Source of the DNA: Seribacter sp963934295
Lineage (GTDB): Bacteria > Verrucomicrobiota > Verrucomicrobiia > Opitutales > Seribacteraceae
Assembly: GCA_963934295.1 (NCBI GenBank)
Contig: CAWVXY010000035.1
Coordinates: forward strand, 1-33,658
Length of the DNA stretch: 33,658 nucleotides
Direction of reading: 5' to 3'
Position 1 is the stretch's first letter. Each line of letters begins with the position of its first letter. A program made the position numbers and the translations under genes. A model generated the notes under the pieces. It was given only the letters and a program-made list of their open reading frames with translations, was not told where the DNA came from and searched no databases. Shown here piece after piece: positions 1-6,605 of the stretch.

Positions 1-5
1 ATTTT

Positions 6-425
6 CTAATAATTCGGAGGGATTGGCGGTATATCTTCGGGTGGAGGGGGAGGAAGGGCATCGGGTGGTTTTCCTGGATCAAAGGGAACATCATTACGTA
101 AGTATCGATTATTACCCTCATCAATTCCGAAGAAAAATAGATTAAGTAATGGATGAACAACTGCTTTCCCAGTTTGATCTAATTCAATATTAGATTCCGC
201 GACATAGGTAACATGTTGACCACCATCTACTAAAATATGATACCATGCTTGATTACGATCAGGTTGTGTTTGATTAGATTGGTACCAATCATCTGCTGCT
301 TGGCAAATTTCATCAAAGGCAACGATTAAACCACGGTATTCATATTTGTTATGTTTAATTACTTGACCGGGTTGAAACTCGGGCAACTCGGGCATCACTG
401 AATATCCATCATTTAGATTAATCAT
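6..425 (-). CDS. HspQ/YccV-like (hemimethylated-DNA-binding family) protein
   Basis: The product is about 139 residues and matches the YccV/HspQ fold family. The pattern 'FQPGQVIKHNKYEYRGLIVA' is followed by a Trp-Tyr pair, then 'WYHILVDGG' and 'VTYVAESNI', which is the usual order in this family. E. coli HspQ binds hemimethylated oriC DNA and modulates Lon proteolysis; the role here is inferred from family only. The C-terminus is an unusual proline-rich tail (PPPPP and PPIPP) after 'GNNRYLRNDVPFDPG'. The start is uncertain: ATG at 425 is used here. An in-frame ATG at 395 begins right at the domain, and a TTG at 452 is also open; none has a good Shine-Dalgarno. It stands alone downstream of the porin terminator. 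Confidence 0.75.
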   Translation of the reverse strand: MINLNDGYSVMPELPEFQPGQVIKHNKYEYRGLIVAFDEICQAADDWYQSNQTQPDRNQAWYHILVDGGQHVTYVAESNIELDQTGKAVVHPLLNLFFFGIDEGNNRYLRNDVPFDPGKPPDALPPPPPEDIPPIPPNY

Positions 426-476
426 GAAAGGAATTTGTACGAGACGATACAAATATTCGCAATCTGAATATAAGGA

Positions 477-506
477 ATTATAGTATGTGGCGTATTAAAT
501 TTTGAA
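477..506 (-). promoter_or_regulatory. Putative sigma70-type promoter for the HspQ-like gene
   Basis: Read on the minus strand, TTCAAA (501-506) is followed after 18 bases by a perfect TATAAT (477-482). It lies about 50 bases upstream of the ATG at 425 and downstream of the porin terminator, so the gene can be transcribed on its own. Pattern match only, in AT-rich DNA. Confidence 0.4.
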
Positions 507-560
507 TACTAAATGGGTAAATCGGCCTTCAATGTTAAATAATTATTTAATCATGGTACA

Positions 561-591
561 AAAAAGGGCCGTCCCAAACAGGACGGCCCTT
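561..591 (-). terminator. Rho-independent terminator of porin 1
   Basis: A perfect 11-bp inverted repeat AAGGGCCGTCC (564-574) / GGACGGCCCTT (581-591) has a 6-base loop. On the minus strand it is followed by a run of T (561-565 read in reverse). It lies 25 bases beyond the porin 1 stop codon. The arm core GGCCGTC recurs in the porin 2 terminator, which supports descent from a gene duplication that included the terminator. Confidence 0.9.
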
Positions 592-615
592 AGAAAACTT
601 TATTAAGTTATAAAC

Positions 616-1587
616 TTAGAAAGTATAAGTAAGCTCAAGAGCAATCTCGTCTGAGTCACTGCCAGCAGTGTCATGACTAATATCGCTATATTCAAGAATA
701 GCACCTAAGGACTCTGTAATCGCATAGTTAGGAGCAATTGTGATCTTATCTACATCAACAGATGCGGATTCCTCATAAGAGCTATAACGTACAGCTAAAC
801 CTAATTTATCCGACACATCATAATCGACAAGGATCATCATTGCGTCAAGATCAGCATTTCCTGTTGAACTAATTTCGGAATACTCAGCACCGATAAGAGC
901 TTTTCCTACTTGGTATGTACCATTAACATTAAAAACATCTGAATCAGTTTTAACATTAGAGCTGCTTAATGCATCGTTAGCACGAAATCCAAGACCAAGA
1001 TTTAAGTTTTCAATCCCTGTGTAAGAGAGAGCAACTTCGTAGTCGAGATCATTTTTAGATGCACCAGACTCGCGAATCGTTCCTGATGGATTGTCTATGG
1101 AAACTTGCAAGCTCCAGTTTTCAGCAGCATAAGCAATGATGAGACCCTCTGCAGTACCATTTACATCATCTATATTTCCAAAATTGAAATTAGGATTGTA
1201 AGCTCTGCTGTATGTGTAAAGCCCTGCAGGATCTTGACCTTCTAAACCAAGTGCTGAACCATAACGTCCAAGGGTAAGAGAAACTCCGTTGTCCAAACTG
1301 TATGTAAAATGAGCTTGCTCAATAGAGATATCTGAGCTTGCAGATCCGCTGTCGTTGTCTACATGCAATTCACCAGAAACTGAACCGACATTTAAGAGGA
1401 AATTAAGTTCGATTTCGTCTAGACCCCAGTTAGCAGTATCACCGCCGACTATTGCAGTTCCGTTGTCAGTTTTAGAAACTGAACCATCAATGAATCCATT
1501 AATGGAAAGATTATCGTTAATTTCGATAGCGGAAACAGATCCCACCAGACCGAAAGCAACAAGTGAAGCTAATATTTTGTTTTTCAT
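616..1587 (-). CDS. Outer-membrane porin-like beta-barrel protein (porin 1)
   Basis: 323 residues. A signal peptide (MKNKILASLVAFGLVGSVSA, cleavage before IEIND) is followed by alternating-hydrophobic strands throughout, with 'LTLGRYGSALG' as in many porin-like proteins. The protein ends in 'LELTYTF', the C-terminal aromatic beta-strand recognised by the BAM machinery. It is probably a trimeric or monomeric diffusion porin; substrate unknown. The start is the ATG at 1587, because the signal peptide begins there. Reading on upstream to 1623 only translates the ACAA repeat. It is clearly paralogous to the gene at 1749-2744: nearly the same signal peptide, and shared 'NGFID', 'LDEIELNFLLNVGSVSGELH', 'IEQAHFTYSL' and 'SLGAILEYSD'. 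It has its own promoter region and terminator. Confidence 0.85.
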   Translation of the reverse strand: MKNKILASLVAFGLVGSVSAIEINDNLSINGFIDGSVSKTDNGTAIVGGDTANWGLDEIELNFLLNVGSVSGELHVDNDSGSASSDISIEQAHFTYSLDNGVSLTLGRYGSALGLEGQDPAGLYTYSRAYNPNFNFGNIDDVNGTAEGLIIAYAAENWSLQVSIDNPSGTIRESGASKNDLDYEVALSYTGIENLNLGLGFRANDALSSSNVKTDSDVFNVNGTYQVGKALIGAEYSEISSTGNADLDAMMILVDYDVSDKLGLAVRYSSYEESASVDVDKITIAPNYAITESLGAILEYSDISHDTAGSDSDEIALELTYTF

Positions 1588-1592
1588 ATATC

Positions 1593-1620
1593 TTGTTTGT
1601 TTGTTTGTTTGTTTGTTTGT
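1593..1620 (-). repeat. Tetranucleotide repeat (ACAA)7 in porin 1 leader
   Basis: Seven perfect copies of TTGT on the plus strand (ACAA in the mRNA) end 5 bases before the ATG at 1587. No Shine-Dalgarno lies between the repeat and the start. Tetranucleotide tracts are prone to slipped-strand mispairing, so copy number may vary and tune expression. A 6-copy version stands at the same place in the paralogue. Confidence 0.95.
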
Positions 1621-1641
1621 CAATCACTTAAGAAGTAATTG
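1621..1641 (-). other. Leader stem-loop of porin 1 mRNA
   Basis: In the mRNA, CAATTACTT pairs with AAGTGATTG around a 3-base loop: 9 bp including one G-U pair. It directly abuts the ACAA repeat. If the TTGACT box at 1671-1676 is the -35 element, transcription would begin at about the 5' base of this stem, like the ompA-type stems that protect mRNA 5' ends. Confidence 0.55.
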
Positions 1642-1647
1642 AAATCT

Positions 1648-1676
1648 TACCATGATGAAAACTACAAAAAAGTCAA
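1648..1676 (-). promoter_or_regulatory. Putative promoter of porin 1
   Basis: A TTGACT -35 box (1671-1676) lies in the minus-strand context TTGACTTTTT, close to the TTGACTTTTA of porin 2. The -10 is weak: ATGGTA at 17-base spacing (1648-1653), or TAAGAT at 21 bases. The distance from -35 to the leader stem is 29 bases, against 30 in porin 2. Confidence 0.4.
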
Positions 1677-1700
1677 TCCTTAACACTTTAGTACCTCAAA

Positions 1701-1727
1701 AAAAAGGCCGTCACAATGGACGGCCTT
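1701..1727 (-). terminator. Rho-independent terminator of porin 2
   Basis: The stem AAGGCCGTC (1704-1712) / GACGGCCTT (1719-1727) has a 6-base loop. On the minus strand it runs into a T tract (1698-1705 read in reverse). It is 21 bases past the porin 2 stop and separates the two porin transcripts. Confidence 0.88.
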
Positions 1728-1748
1728 AAGTTAAAATTAGAAAGAAAG

Positions 1749-2744
1749 TTAGAAATTATAAGTCAGTTCTAAAGCGAGCAGGTCGGCGTCAAGAGTTGAG
1801 ATTTCATAATCCGAATACTCGAGAATTGCCCCAAGGGATTCAGTTATTTGGTAACTTGGAGCGATAGTAATTTTTTCTACATCTATAGAATTAGTAATTT
1901 CAGATTCGCTGTACCTCAATGTAATGCCAAGTTTGTCACTTACTTCATAGTTAGCGAGTAATAAATAGGCATCTTCTCCCATGAGTGCAGAATTTTCAAT
2001 GCTTGTAAATTCGGCAGCAACCAGAAGTTTATCCAAAGTGTAAGATGCATGAATATTCAAAACATCCATTTGAGTGGTCGCTCCATCGTCTTTATTGTCG
2101 AAACGATACCCTCCGCCGATAACAGCATTTTCAATACCTGTGTAGGAAAAAGATAATTCAATATCGATATCTTCGGTTTCTAAATTTGCTCCAACATCTT
2201 CATGAAAAGAAGCAGAAACAGAAAAGTCTTCAAGATTGTAAGATATGGTAACACCTTCATAAACGTTACCACCATCAATATCTCCAAGATCATAATTAGG
2301 TAAAGTAATACCAAGTATGGGCCCCCCCGCTAACGTAGAAGCTTGCGAAATAAGATCGTGGGCACGGGTTTGAGCGAATCGACCTGAGGGATCTTCTCTC
2401 TCAAATCCAAGTTCAGATCCGTAGCGGCCAAATTTTATGGAAACTCCATTTTCAAGGCTGTAAGTAAAATGTGCTTGCTCGATGCCTATGTCGTTACTTG
2501 AAGAAGGAGCCGTGTCAAGGTGTAGTTCGCCTGAGACTGAACCAACATTGAGAAGAAAATTGAGTTCTATCTCATCAAGTCCTTCTTTTGCCGCTTTTGC
2601 TGATGCACCAGCAACAGATGCTTCTGCCTCTTGGTAAGAAGCGTCAATGAATCCATTGACGGATAAATTATCATTAATTTCGATAGCGGAAGTAGAACCC
2701 ACCAGTCCAAATGCAACGATAGTAGCAATTAATTTATTTTTCAT
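1749..2744 (-). CDS. Outer-membrane porin-like beta-barrel protein (porin 2)
   Basis: 331 residues, paralogue of porin 1. It has the same signal peptide type (MKNKLIATIVAFGLVGSTSA before IEIND), beta-strand repeats and a terminal aromatic strand ending 'LELTYNF'. Compared with porin 1 it has an Ala-rich insertion near residues 38-50 and a different segment around residues 125-150 containing 'STLAGGPILG', likely surface loops where the substrate or phage-exposed parts differ. The ATG at 2744 starts the signal peptide. That loop contains a run of seven G (2322-2328 on the plus strand as C7), a possible slippage site. Leader layout and terminator are the same as in porin 1, so promoter and terminator were duplicated with the gene. 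Confidence 0.85.
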   Translation of the reverse strand: MKNKLIATIVAFGLVGSTSAIEINDNLSVNGFIDASYQEAEASVAGASAKAAKEGLDEIELNFLLNVGSVSGELHLDTAPSSSNDIGIEQAHFTYSLENGVSIKFGRYGSELGFEREDPSGRFAQTRAHDLISQASTLAGGPILGITLPNYDLGDIDGGNVYEGVTISYNLEDFSVSASFHEDVGANLETEDIDIELSFSYTGIENAVIGGGYRFDNKDDGATTQMDVLNIHASYTLDKLLVAAEFTSIENSALMGEDAYLLLANYEVSDKLGITLRYSESEITNSIDVEKITIAPSYQITESLGAILEYSDYEISTLDADLLALELTYNF

Positions 2745-2751
2745 AGTAATC

Positions 2752-2775
2752 TTGTTTGTTTGTTTGTTTGTTTGT
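2752..2775 (-). repeat. Tetranucleotide repeat (ACAA)6 in porin 2 leader
   Basis: Six perfect TTGT copies on the plus strand end 7 bases before the ATG at 2744, again with no Shine-Dalgarno between. One copy fewer than in porin 1. Confidence 0.95.
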
Positions 2776-2776
2776 C

Positions 2777-2800
2777 GCTACTATTTGATAAAATAGTAGC
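2777..2800 (-). other. Leader stem-loop of porin 2 mRNA
   Basis: A perfect 10-bp inverted repeat GCTACTATTT / AAATAGTAGC with a 4-base loop lies one base upstream of the ACAA tract. Its sequence is unrelated to the porin 1 stem but its position is the same, which argues that the structure itself is selected. Confidence 0.7.
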
Positions 2801-2808
2801 ATAGATCA

Positions 2809-2836
2809 ATTATTCAGATTCAAAAATAAAAGTCAA
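2809..2836 (-). promoter_or_regulatory. Putative sigma70-type promoter of porin 2
   Basis: On the minus strand, TTGACT (2831-2836), then 16 bases, then AATAAT (2809-2814), which is 5 of 6 to TATAAT. The predicted start near 2802 coincides with the base of the leader stem. Confidence 0.55.
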
Positions 2837-2873
2837 GACTAAGATCGTATAAACTATTTTAGCTCGGTGTTAC

Positions 2874-3389
2874 TTAAAACGGGGTCTCAAAGGAAACTGA
2901 TTTGCCTTTGAAAAAATTTACAAATCCTTTTTCTTCGATACCATCGGCATCAATATCGCCATAATAATAGTAAACTCGTTCAATTCTGGGATTTAAAGAA
3001 CCTTTAATTTGATTCGGATTACCTAAAAGTTTTCGTACCTTAAACTCTGTCAAATTTCTTCTCATCTCATTCCATGTTTCCTTATTTGTCCATGGTCCAC
3101 GAGATTTTGCTTCTTCACTTTTGAGTTCGATACGCAATTTTGACATAAATGATTTTTTTTCATTTTCATTTTGTGGAAGCGATATCCTGGACTCCGATGC
3201 CGATTTTGCATCGTCCGCTTTTTTTTCCACCAGGGATAAATCCTGCTGGGTTTGAGAGTTTGCTTTTTCCAGACTAGCGATTCTTCTTTCCAAGGCTTCA
3301 ATTCTTTGGAGCAAATTGGGGTCAGCCTTAGTATTTTGTCCGCAGAGCAGATTAGAGATTAGAAAAACGATAAATAATTTAAGTTTCAT
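2874..3389 (-). CDS. Periplasmic coiled-coil protein with BamE/SmpA-like C-terminal domain
   Basis: 171 residues. A signal peptide spans about 1-22; the Cys at 16 is not in a convincing lipobox. A heptad coiled coil follows at about 25-65. The C-terminal domain at about 100-171 contains 'VRKLLGNPNQI', the pattern of SmpA/BamE-like folds. Residues 145-150 form DxDxDG followed by two Glu, resembling a calcium-binding loop. Paralogous to the next gene upstream at 3461-3994; both share 'KKSF..KLR.E', 'GPW' and 'F..GK..SFE.PF'-type endings. Function unknown; BamE itself is an outer-membrane lipoprotein of the assembly complex, but that role cannot be assumed here. No Shine-Dalgarno precedes the ATG. 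Confidence 0.7.
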   Translation of the reverse strand: MKLKLFIVFLISNLLCGQNTKADPNLLQRIEALERRIASLEKANSQTQQDLSLVEKKADDAKSASESRISLPQNENEKKSFMSKLRIELKSEEAKSRGPWTNKETWNEMRRNLTEFKVRKLLGNPNQIKGSLNPRIERVYYYYGDIDADGIEEKGFVNFFKGKSVSFETPF

Positions 3390-3460
3390 GAGTTTAAAGG
3401 AACTGATAGGGAATTGATAATGATGGGAAAGATATTAATAGAATTGGTGGCAGGTTCTGG

Positions 3461-3994
3461 TTAACCGAAGGGTGATTCGAAAGAAACTACACGTTTGTCA
3501 GAAAAGTTTACAGTACCTTCTTCTTGGGTGCCATCTGCATTTAAATCGCCACTGTAGTAATATATTTGCTCAATGTTCGGTTTAACAGAAGGTTTAATTC
3601 TGGTGGGAGTTCCTAAAACTTTCCGAACTTCATAATAAGACATTCTTTTTTTTATTGTTTTCCAATTTTCAGGATTTACCCAGGGACCGGATGCTTTGTC
3701 GGCGTTACTGTTGATTTCAAAGCGTAATTTATCTAGAAATGATTTCTTTTGATCTGGGTCGCTGGGTAAAATTTGGGCCAGGTTGGTAAGTTTTGAAGCA
3801 TCGGTTTGTGTAGATTTAACAATTTCTTTTCGCAGTTGATTATTTTCTTTTTCAACTAATTGAATTCTGTCCTCTAAGAGTTTTACTTTTGTAGAAATGA
3901 AATCAATTTTGGCCAAAAGTTCTTCATTTGAAACCTCATCGCTGCCCCAAACCGAAATACTTGAAAAAATAATTAAGAAAAAATATTTATGCAT
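3461..3994 (-). CDS. Periplasmic coiled-coil protein, paralogue of the 2874-3389 product
   Basis: 177 residues. A short signal peptide (about 1-17) is followed by a coiled coil at about 22-62, a linker, 'KKSFLDKLRFE' at 83-93, and a C-terminal SmpA/BamE-like domain with 'YYEVRKVLGTP'. The loop at 150-155 is DxNxDG, matching the DxDxDG loop of its neighbour. The two genes lie 71 bases apart on the same strand and derive from a tandem duplication. Their divergence is mainly in the coiled coil, so they could form a heteromer or have different partners. Function not known. No lipobox and no clear ribosome-binding site. Confidence 0.7.
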   Translation of the reverse strand: MHKYFFLIIFSSISVWGSDEVSNEELLAKIDFISTKVKLLEDRIQLVEKENNQLRKEIVKSTQTDASKLTNLAQILPSDPDQKKSFLDKLRFEINSNADKASGPWVNPENWKTIKKRMSYYEVRKVLGTPTRIKPSVKPNIEQIYYYSGDLNADGTQEEGTVNFSDKRVVSFESPFG

Positions 3995-4086
3995 TAGATA
4001 TTTTAAAAGTGCAGACCTAATTTAGCCAAGCAAAAAGCTAGTGAAAGTAAGGTCTGGAAATTTTTTCTATTGGTTCTAAAACTTAA

Positions 4087-5181
4087 TCATTTTGTAAGGG
4101 TACGGATGGCTAAGTCTTTAATAATATTAGGTTGTTCCTCTTTTGGCTGGGATAAAAGTTTTTCAAAGGCTCCGATTAAATCTGCTTGTAAATCAATTAA
4201 GCGACGGGTGTTGAATTTTTTGGTAATGGGGAGCAGTCGTCCTAAAAACCATGGGTTTTGCGAAAATAAATTGAGAGTTGTTTTATCCCCCGAACCGGAG
4301 AAATGATGAGCGTGTTTTTGTCCGATCCTTGCGAGTTGATCTTTTCCTAATCGACTACTTGGATCAAGTTCGCCACCATCAACAAGAACGCGAAGTTGAA
4401 TTAGGAGCCGGTTTCTATTCTGTAAATTACTGAGAAGGGGACGTGCATCCTTGGCATGAAAAAAATGTCGATCAATTGCTTCCAGTGTCCATTTTAAATT
4501 TCCTGAGAAAAATGCTTCGGTAGCTTCAAAAAAATCACCTTCTCCGAAATCAGGAACGAGTTCCATGATTAATTTTTCCGTAACCGCACCCCCATCGTCG
4601 CCCAAATAGGATGCCAATTTTTTGGTCTCTTCCACACCGAGTCGGGGATGGGAACCAATTTTACCGGCTAGGAATTCGAGGGCTCCATTTTCAAAAGATA
4701 TCCCGCAAGCCTGAGCGGTTTCTTCGACCAACCGTCGAAAAGCAACGTCCTCTTTTTCATTTTTCGCCACATCTTCATAAGTGGCATTTTTTTGTAACCA
4801 TTTTACAAAACTATGACCCCTGTGAACAGGACATGCAGATAGAATTACCTTAGTGTCGCCCAAATTTCCCAAAAAAGATTTTATTCCCTCCAAAGCTTCC
4901 TTGGACCCTTGGGATGCTCCCACCCGGGTCTGGTTAATAAAATTGGCTTCGTTAATCCAAACTAGTTTTCCTCCGCCAAAAAGGGAGAGTGTTTGCCCGG
5001 CAGTTCTGGCTTCATTTAGAATTTGTTCTACATCTTCAACCCGGTCTGCCCGTCCATCAATTTGTTCGCGGGAAAGATCGTCAGGAAATTGATCCATTTG
5101 TTCGTCAAAAATTTCCTTGGCCCGTTTACGAACCAGATAGTCGTCATCGCCTACGATCGCATAGAGTGCGTCATTAGCCAT
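4087..5181 (-). CDS. holA: DNA polymerase III subunit delta
   Basis: 364 residues, normal length for HolA. The N-terminus 'ALYAIVGDDDYLVRKRAKEI' is the delta-subunit signature (structure of an AAA+ clamp-loader subunit without a P-loop). It is followed by the characteristic 'SLFGGGKLVWINEANF' strand and the helical C-terminal collar domain ('LLSNLQNRNRLLIQLRVL'). Delta opens the beta sliding clamp during loading. It lies 44 bases downstream of cinA on the same strand and is probably co-transcribed with it. The ATG at 5181 gives the canonical N-terminus; no Shine-Dalgarno is visible. Confidence 0.92.
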   Translation of the reverse strand: MANDALYAIVGDDDYLVRKRAKEIFDEQMDQFPDDLSREQIDGRADRVEDVEQILNEARTAGQTLSLFGGGKLVWINEANFINQTRVGASQGSKEALEGIKSFLGNLGDTKVILSACPVHRGHSFVKWLQKNATYEDVAKNEKEDVAFRRLVEETAQACGISFENGALEFLAGKIGSHPRLGVEETKKLASYLGDDGGAVTEKLIMELVPDFGEGDFFEATEAFFSGNLKWTLEAIDRHFFHAKDARPLLSNLQNRNRLLIQLRVLVDGGELDPSSRLGKDQLARIGQKHAHHFSGSGDKTTLNLFSQNPWFLGRLLPITKKFNTRRLIDLQADLIGAFEKLLSQPKEEQPNIIKDLAIRTLTK

Positions 5182-5225
5182 ATTATTTAAAAATTAGAAA
5201 AATTAGGTGCGAGGAAATCTAAAAA

Positions 5226-6524
5226 TTATATATCAAAACTGTCAGAATCAGCGGCTGCAAAAACTTCCTCGAGTTTATATTTCCTCAGTTTTCTTCTCAT
5301 CCAATCTAGGGCACCGGTTGCAGCCCTTCGACGATTGGACGCTCGGTCTCCACGAAGGTTTAATTTTTTTGCCCAAACCCCAACAGGTGAAGAATAGCCC
5401 AGGTAAATCGAACCTACTGGAAGTACCTGAGTGCCTCCGGAGGGACCGGCAAAACCAGTAACGCTTAGCCCATAGTCTGCTCCATATTTTTCGCAGGCTC
5501 CCGTGGCCATGGCAATCGCGACTTCTTCGCTAACCGCACCGTGTTGTTCGAGCATACTTTCGGGTACATCAAGCATTTGTACTTTTGCATCGTTATGATA
5601 GCAAACCGCACCGCCATGAAATACTTTGGAGATGCCGGGAATTTCTGTAAAAGAAGATGAAAGCAAACCCCCGGTGCAGGACTCGGCTACCGCAAGTGTT
5701 TTATCTAGATTGCGAAGTTCACGAAAAATGACTTCTGCAATGGTACGATCACCCAGGCATACAAAATCTTCTCCCAGGGCATCCCGACATGCGTCCGCAA
5801 GAGAATGTAGGGCTTCTTCATTAAGGACATCGGAGTCAAGAGAGCTTAAACGAATATCCACCATTCCCGCATGGGCACAGTATCCAACCAAGAGAGCATC
5901 TTTTCCATCGAATAAATGTTCCACTTTTTCTGCCACTGTGGACTCACCAATTCCGGCGGTTCGGATTTGTAAGTAGCAGTCAATTTCAGGAAATATTCCC
6001 TCTTCTTGTAGCCGGGGAACTACTTGTTCTTCAAACATTGGATGCATTTCCCGAGCGGGTCCAGGAAGCATTACTAAAATTTTATTGTCTTTTTTGAGCC
6101 AAAGTCCAGGGGCAGTACCATAGGGATTTTTAAGAATCTCTGCATTTCCGGGGCGGTAACATTGCCTCAGGTTTATTTCGGGCATGGCTCGGTTCAATTG
6201 GCTAAATCTTTCCTTGAGGGCAATTTCAATTAATGGATCAAAAACTAATTGTTCGCCCAATGCCTGAGCAATGTTCTCGCGGGTGATGTCGTCGGTAGTG
6301 GGTCCTAAACCACCGGTGGTGATAATTAGATCTGATCTTTTCCAAGCGTCGGAAAAAAACAGTCGAATATCCTCGGGGTTGTCTCGAATGACGAGGTTAG
6401 CGGCAGGTTCAAGCCCATGATGAGCGAGTTGATTACCAAGGTAGGTGAGGTGGGCGTTCTCACGAATACCAAGAAGAAGTTCATCTCCCAAGGTAATCGT
6501 TTCGACGCGGATGGTCGAACTCAT
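5226..6524 (-). CDS. cinA: CinA family protein, nicotinamide-nucleotide amidohydrolase
   Basis: 432 residues, full length with both domains. The N-terminal MoCF (molybdopterin-binding-like, COG1058) domain contains 'ITLGDELLLG' and 'TTGGLGPTTDDITREN'. The C-terminal PncC domain begins with 'AVAESCTGGLLS' and continues to 'GFAGPSGGTQVLPVGSIYLG'. PncC-type CinA deamidates nicotinamide mononucleotide in NAD salvage; the COG1058 domain of some members hydrolyses ADP-ribose. The ATG at 6524 gives the expected start 'IRVETITLGDELL'. The gene is divergent from uvrC across a gap of about 80 bases and first in the minus-strand series with holA. Confidence 0.93.
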   Translation of the reverse strand: MSSTIRVETITLGDELLLGIRENAHLTYLGNQLAHHGLEPAANLVIRDNPEDIRLFFSDAWKRSDLIITTGGLGPTTDDITRENIAQALGEQLVFDPLIEIALKERFSQLNRAMPEINLRQCYRPGNAEILKNPYGTAPGLWLKKDNKILVMLPGPAREMHPMFEEQVVPRLQEEGIFPEIDCYLQIRTAGIGESTVAEKVEHLFDGKDALLVGYCAHAGMVDIRLSSLDSDVLNEEALHSLADACRDALGEDFVCLGDRTIAEVIFRELRNLDKTLAVAESCTGGLLSSSFTEIPGISKVFHGGAVCYHNDAKVQMLDVPESMLEQHGAVSEEVAIAMATGACEKYGADYGLSVTGFAGPSGGTQVLPVGSIYLGYSSPVGVWAKKLNLRGDRASNRRRAATGALDWMRRKLRKYKLEEVFAAADSDSFDI

Positions 6525-6530
6525 AGTCAG

Positions 6531-6557
6531 TTGTGTTTAAGGATCAAAGGTTATAAT
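6531..6557 (+). promoter_or_regulatory. Possible uvrC promoter in the cinA/uvrC divergent gap
   Basis: TTGTGT (6531-6536), 15 bases, then a perfect TATAAT (6552-6557), about 50 bases before the uvrC ATG. The spacing is short, so this is tentative. Confidence 0.3.
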
Positions 6558-6605
6558 TTGTATTCTTGCCAACTCATAAAATACTCAAGATTTTAAAGAT
6601 TGCCA

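Noticed and set aside
1588..1623. Upstream in-frame start for porin 1 that would translate the ACAA repeat
   Set aside because: The signal peptide starts cleanly at the ATG at 1587, and the paralogue starts at the matching place. The extra residues are only the repeat read as protein.
1355..1642. Open frame on the plus strand opposite porin 1
   Set aside because: It is antisense to a clear porin gene, has no recognisable domain, and ends in the repeat tract.
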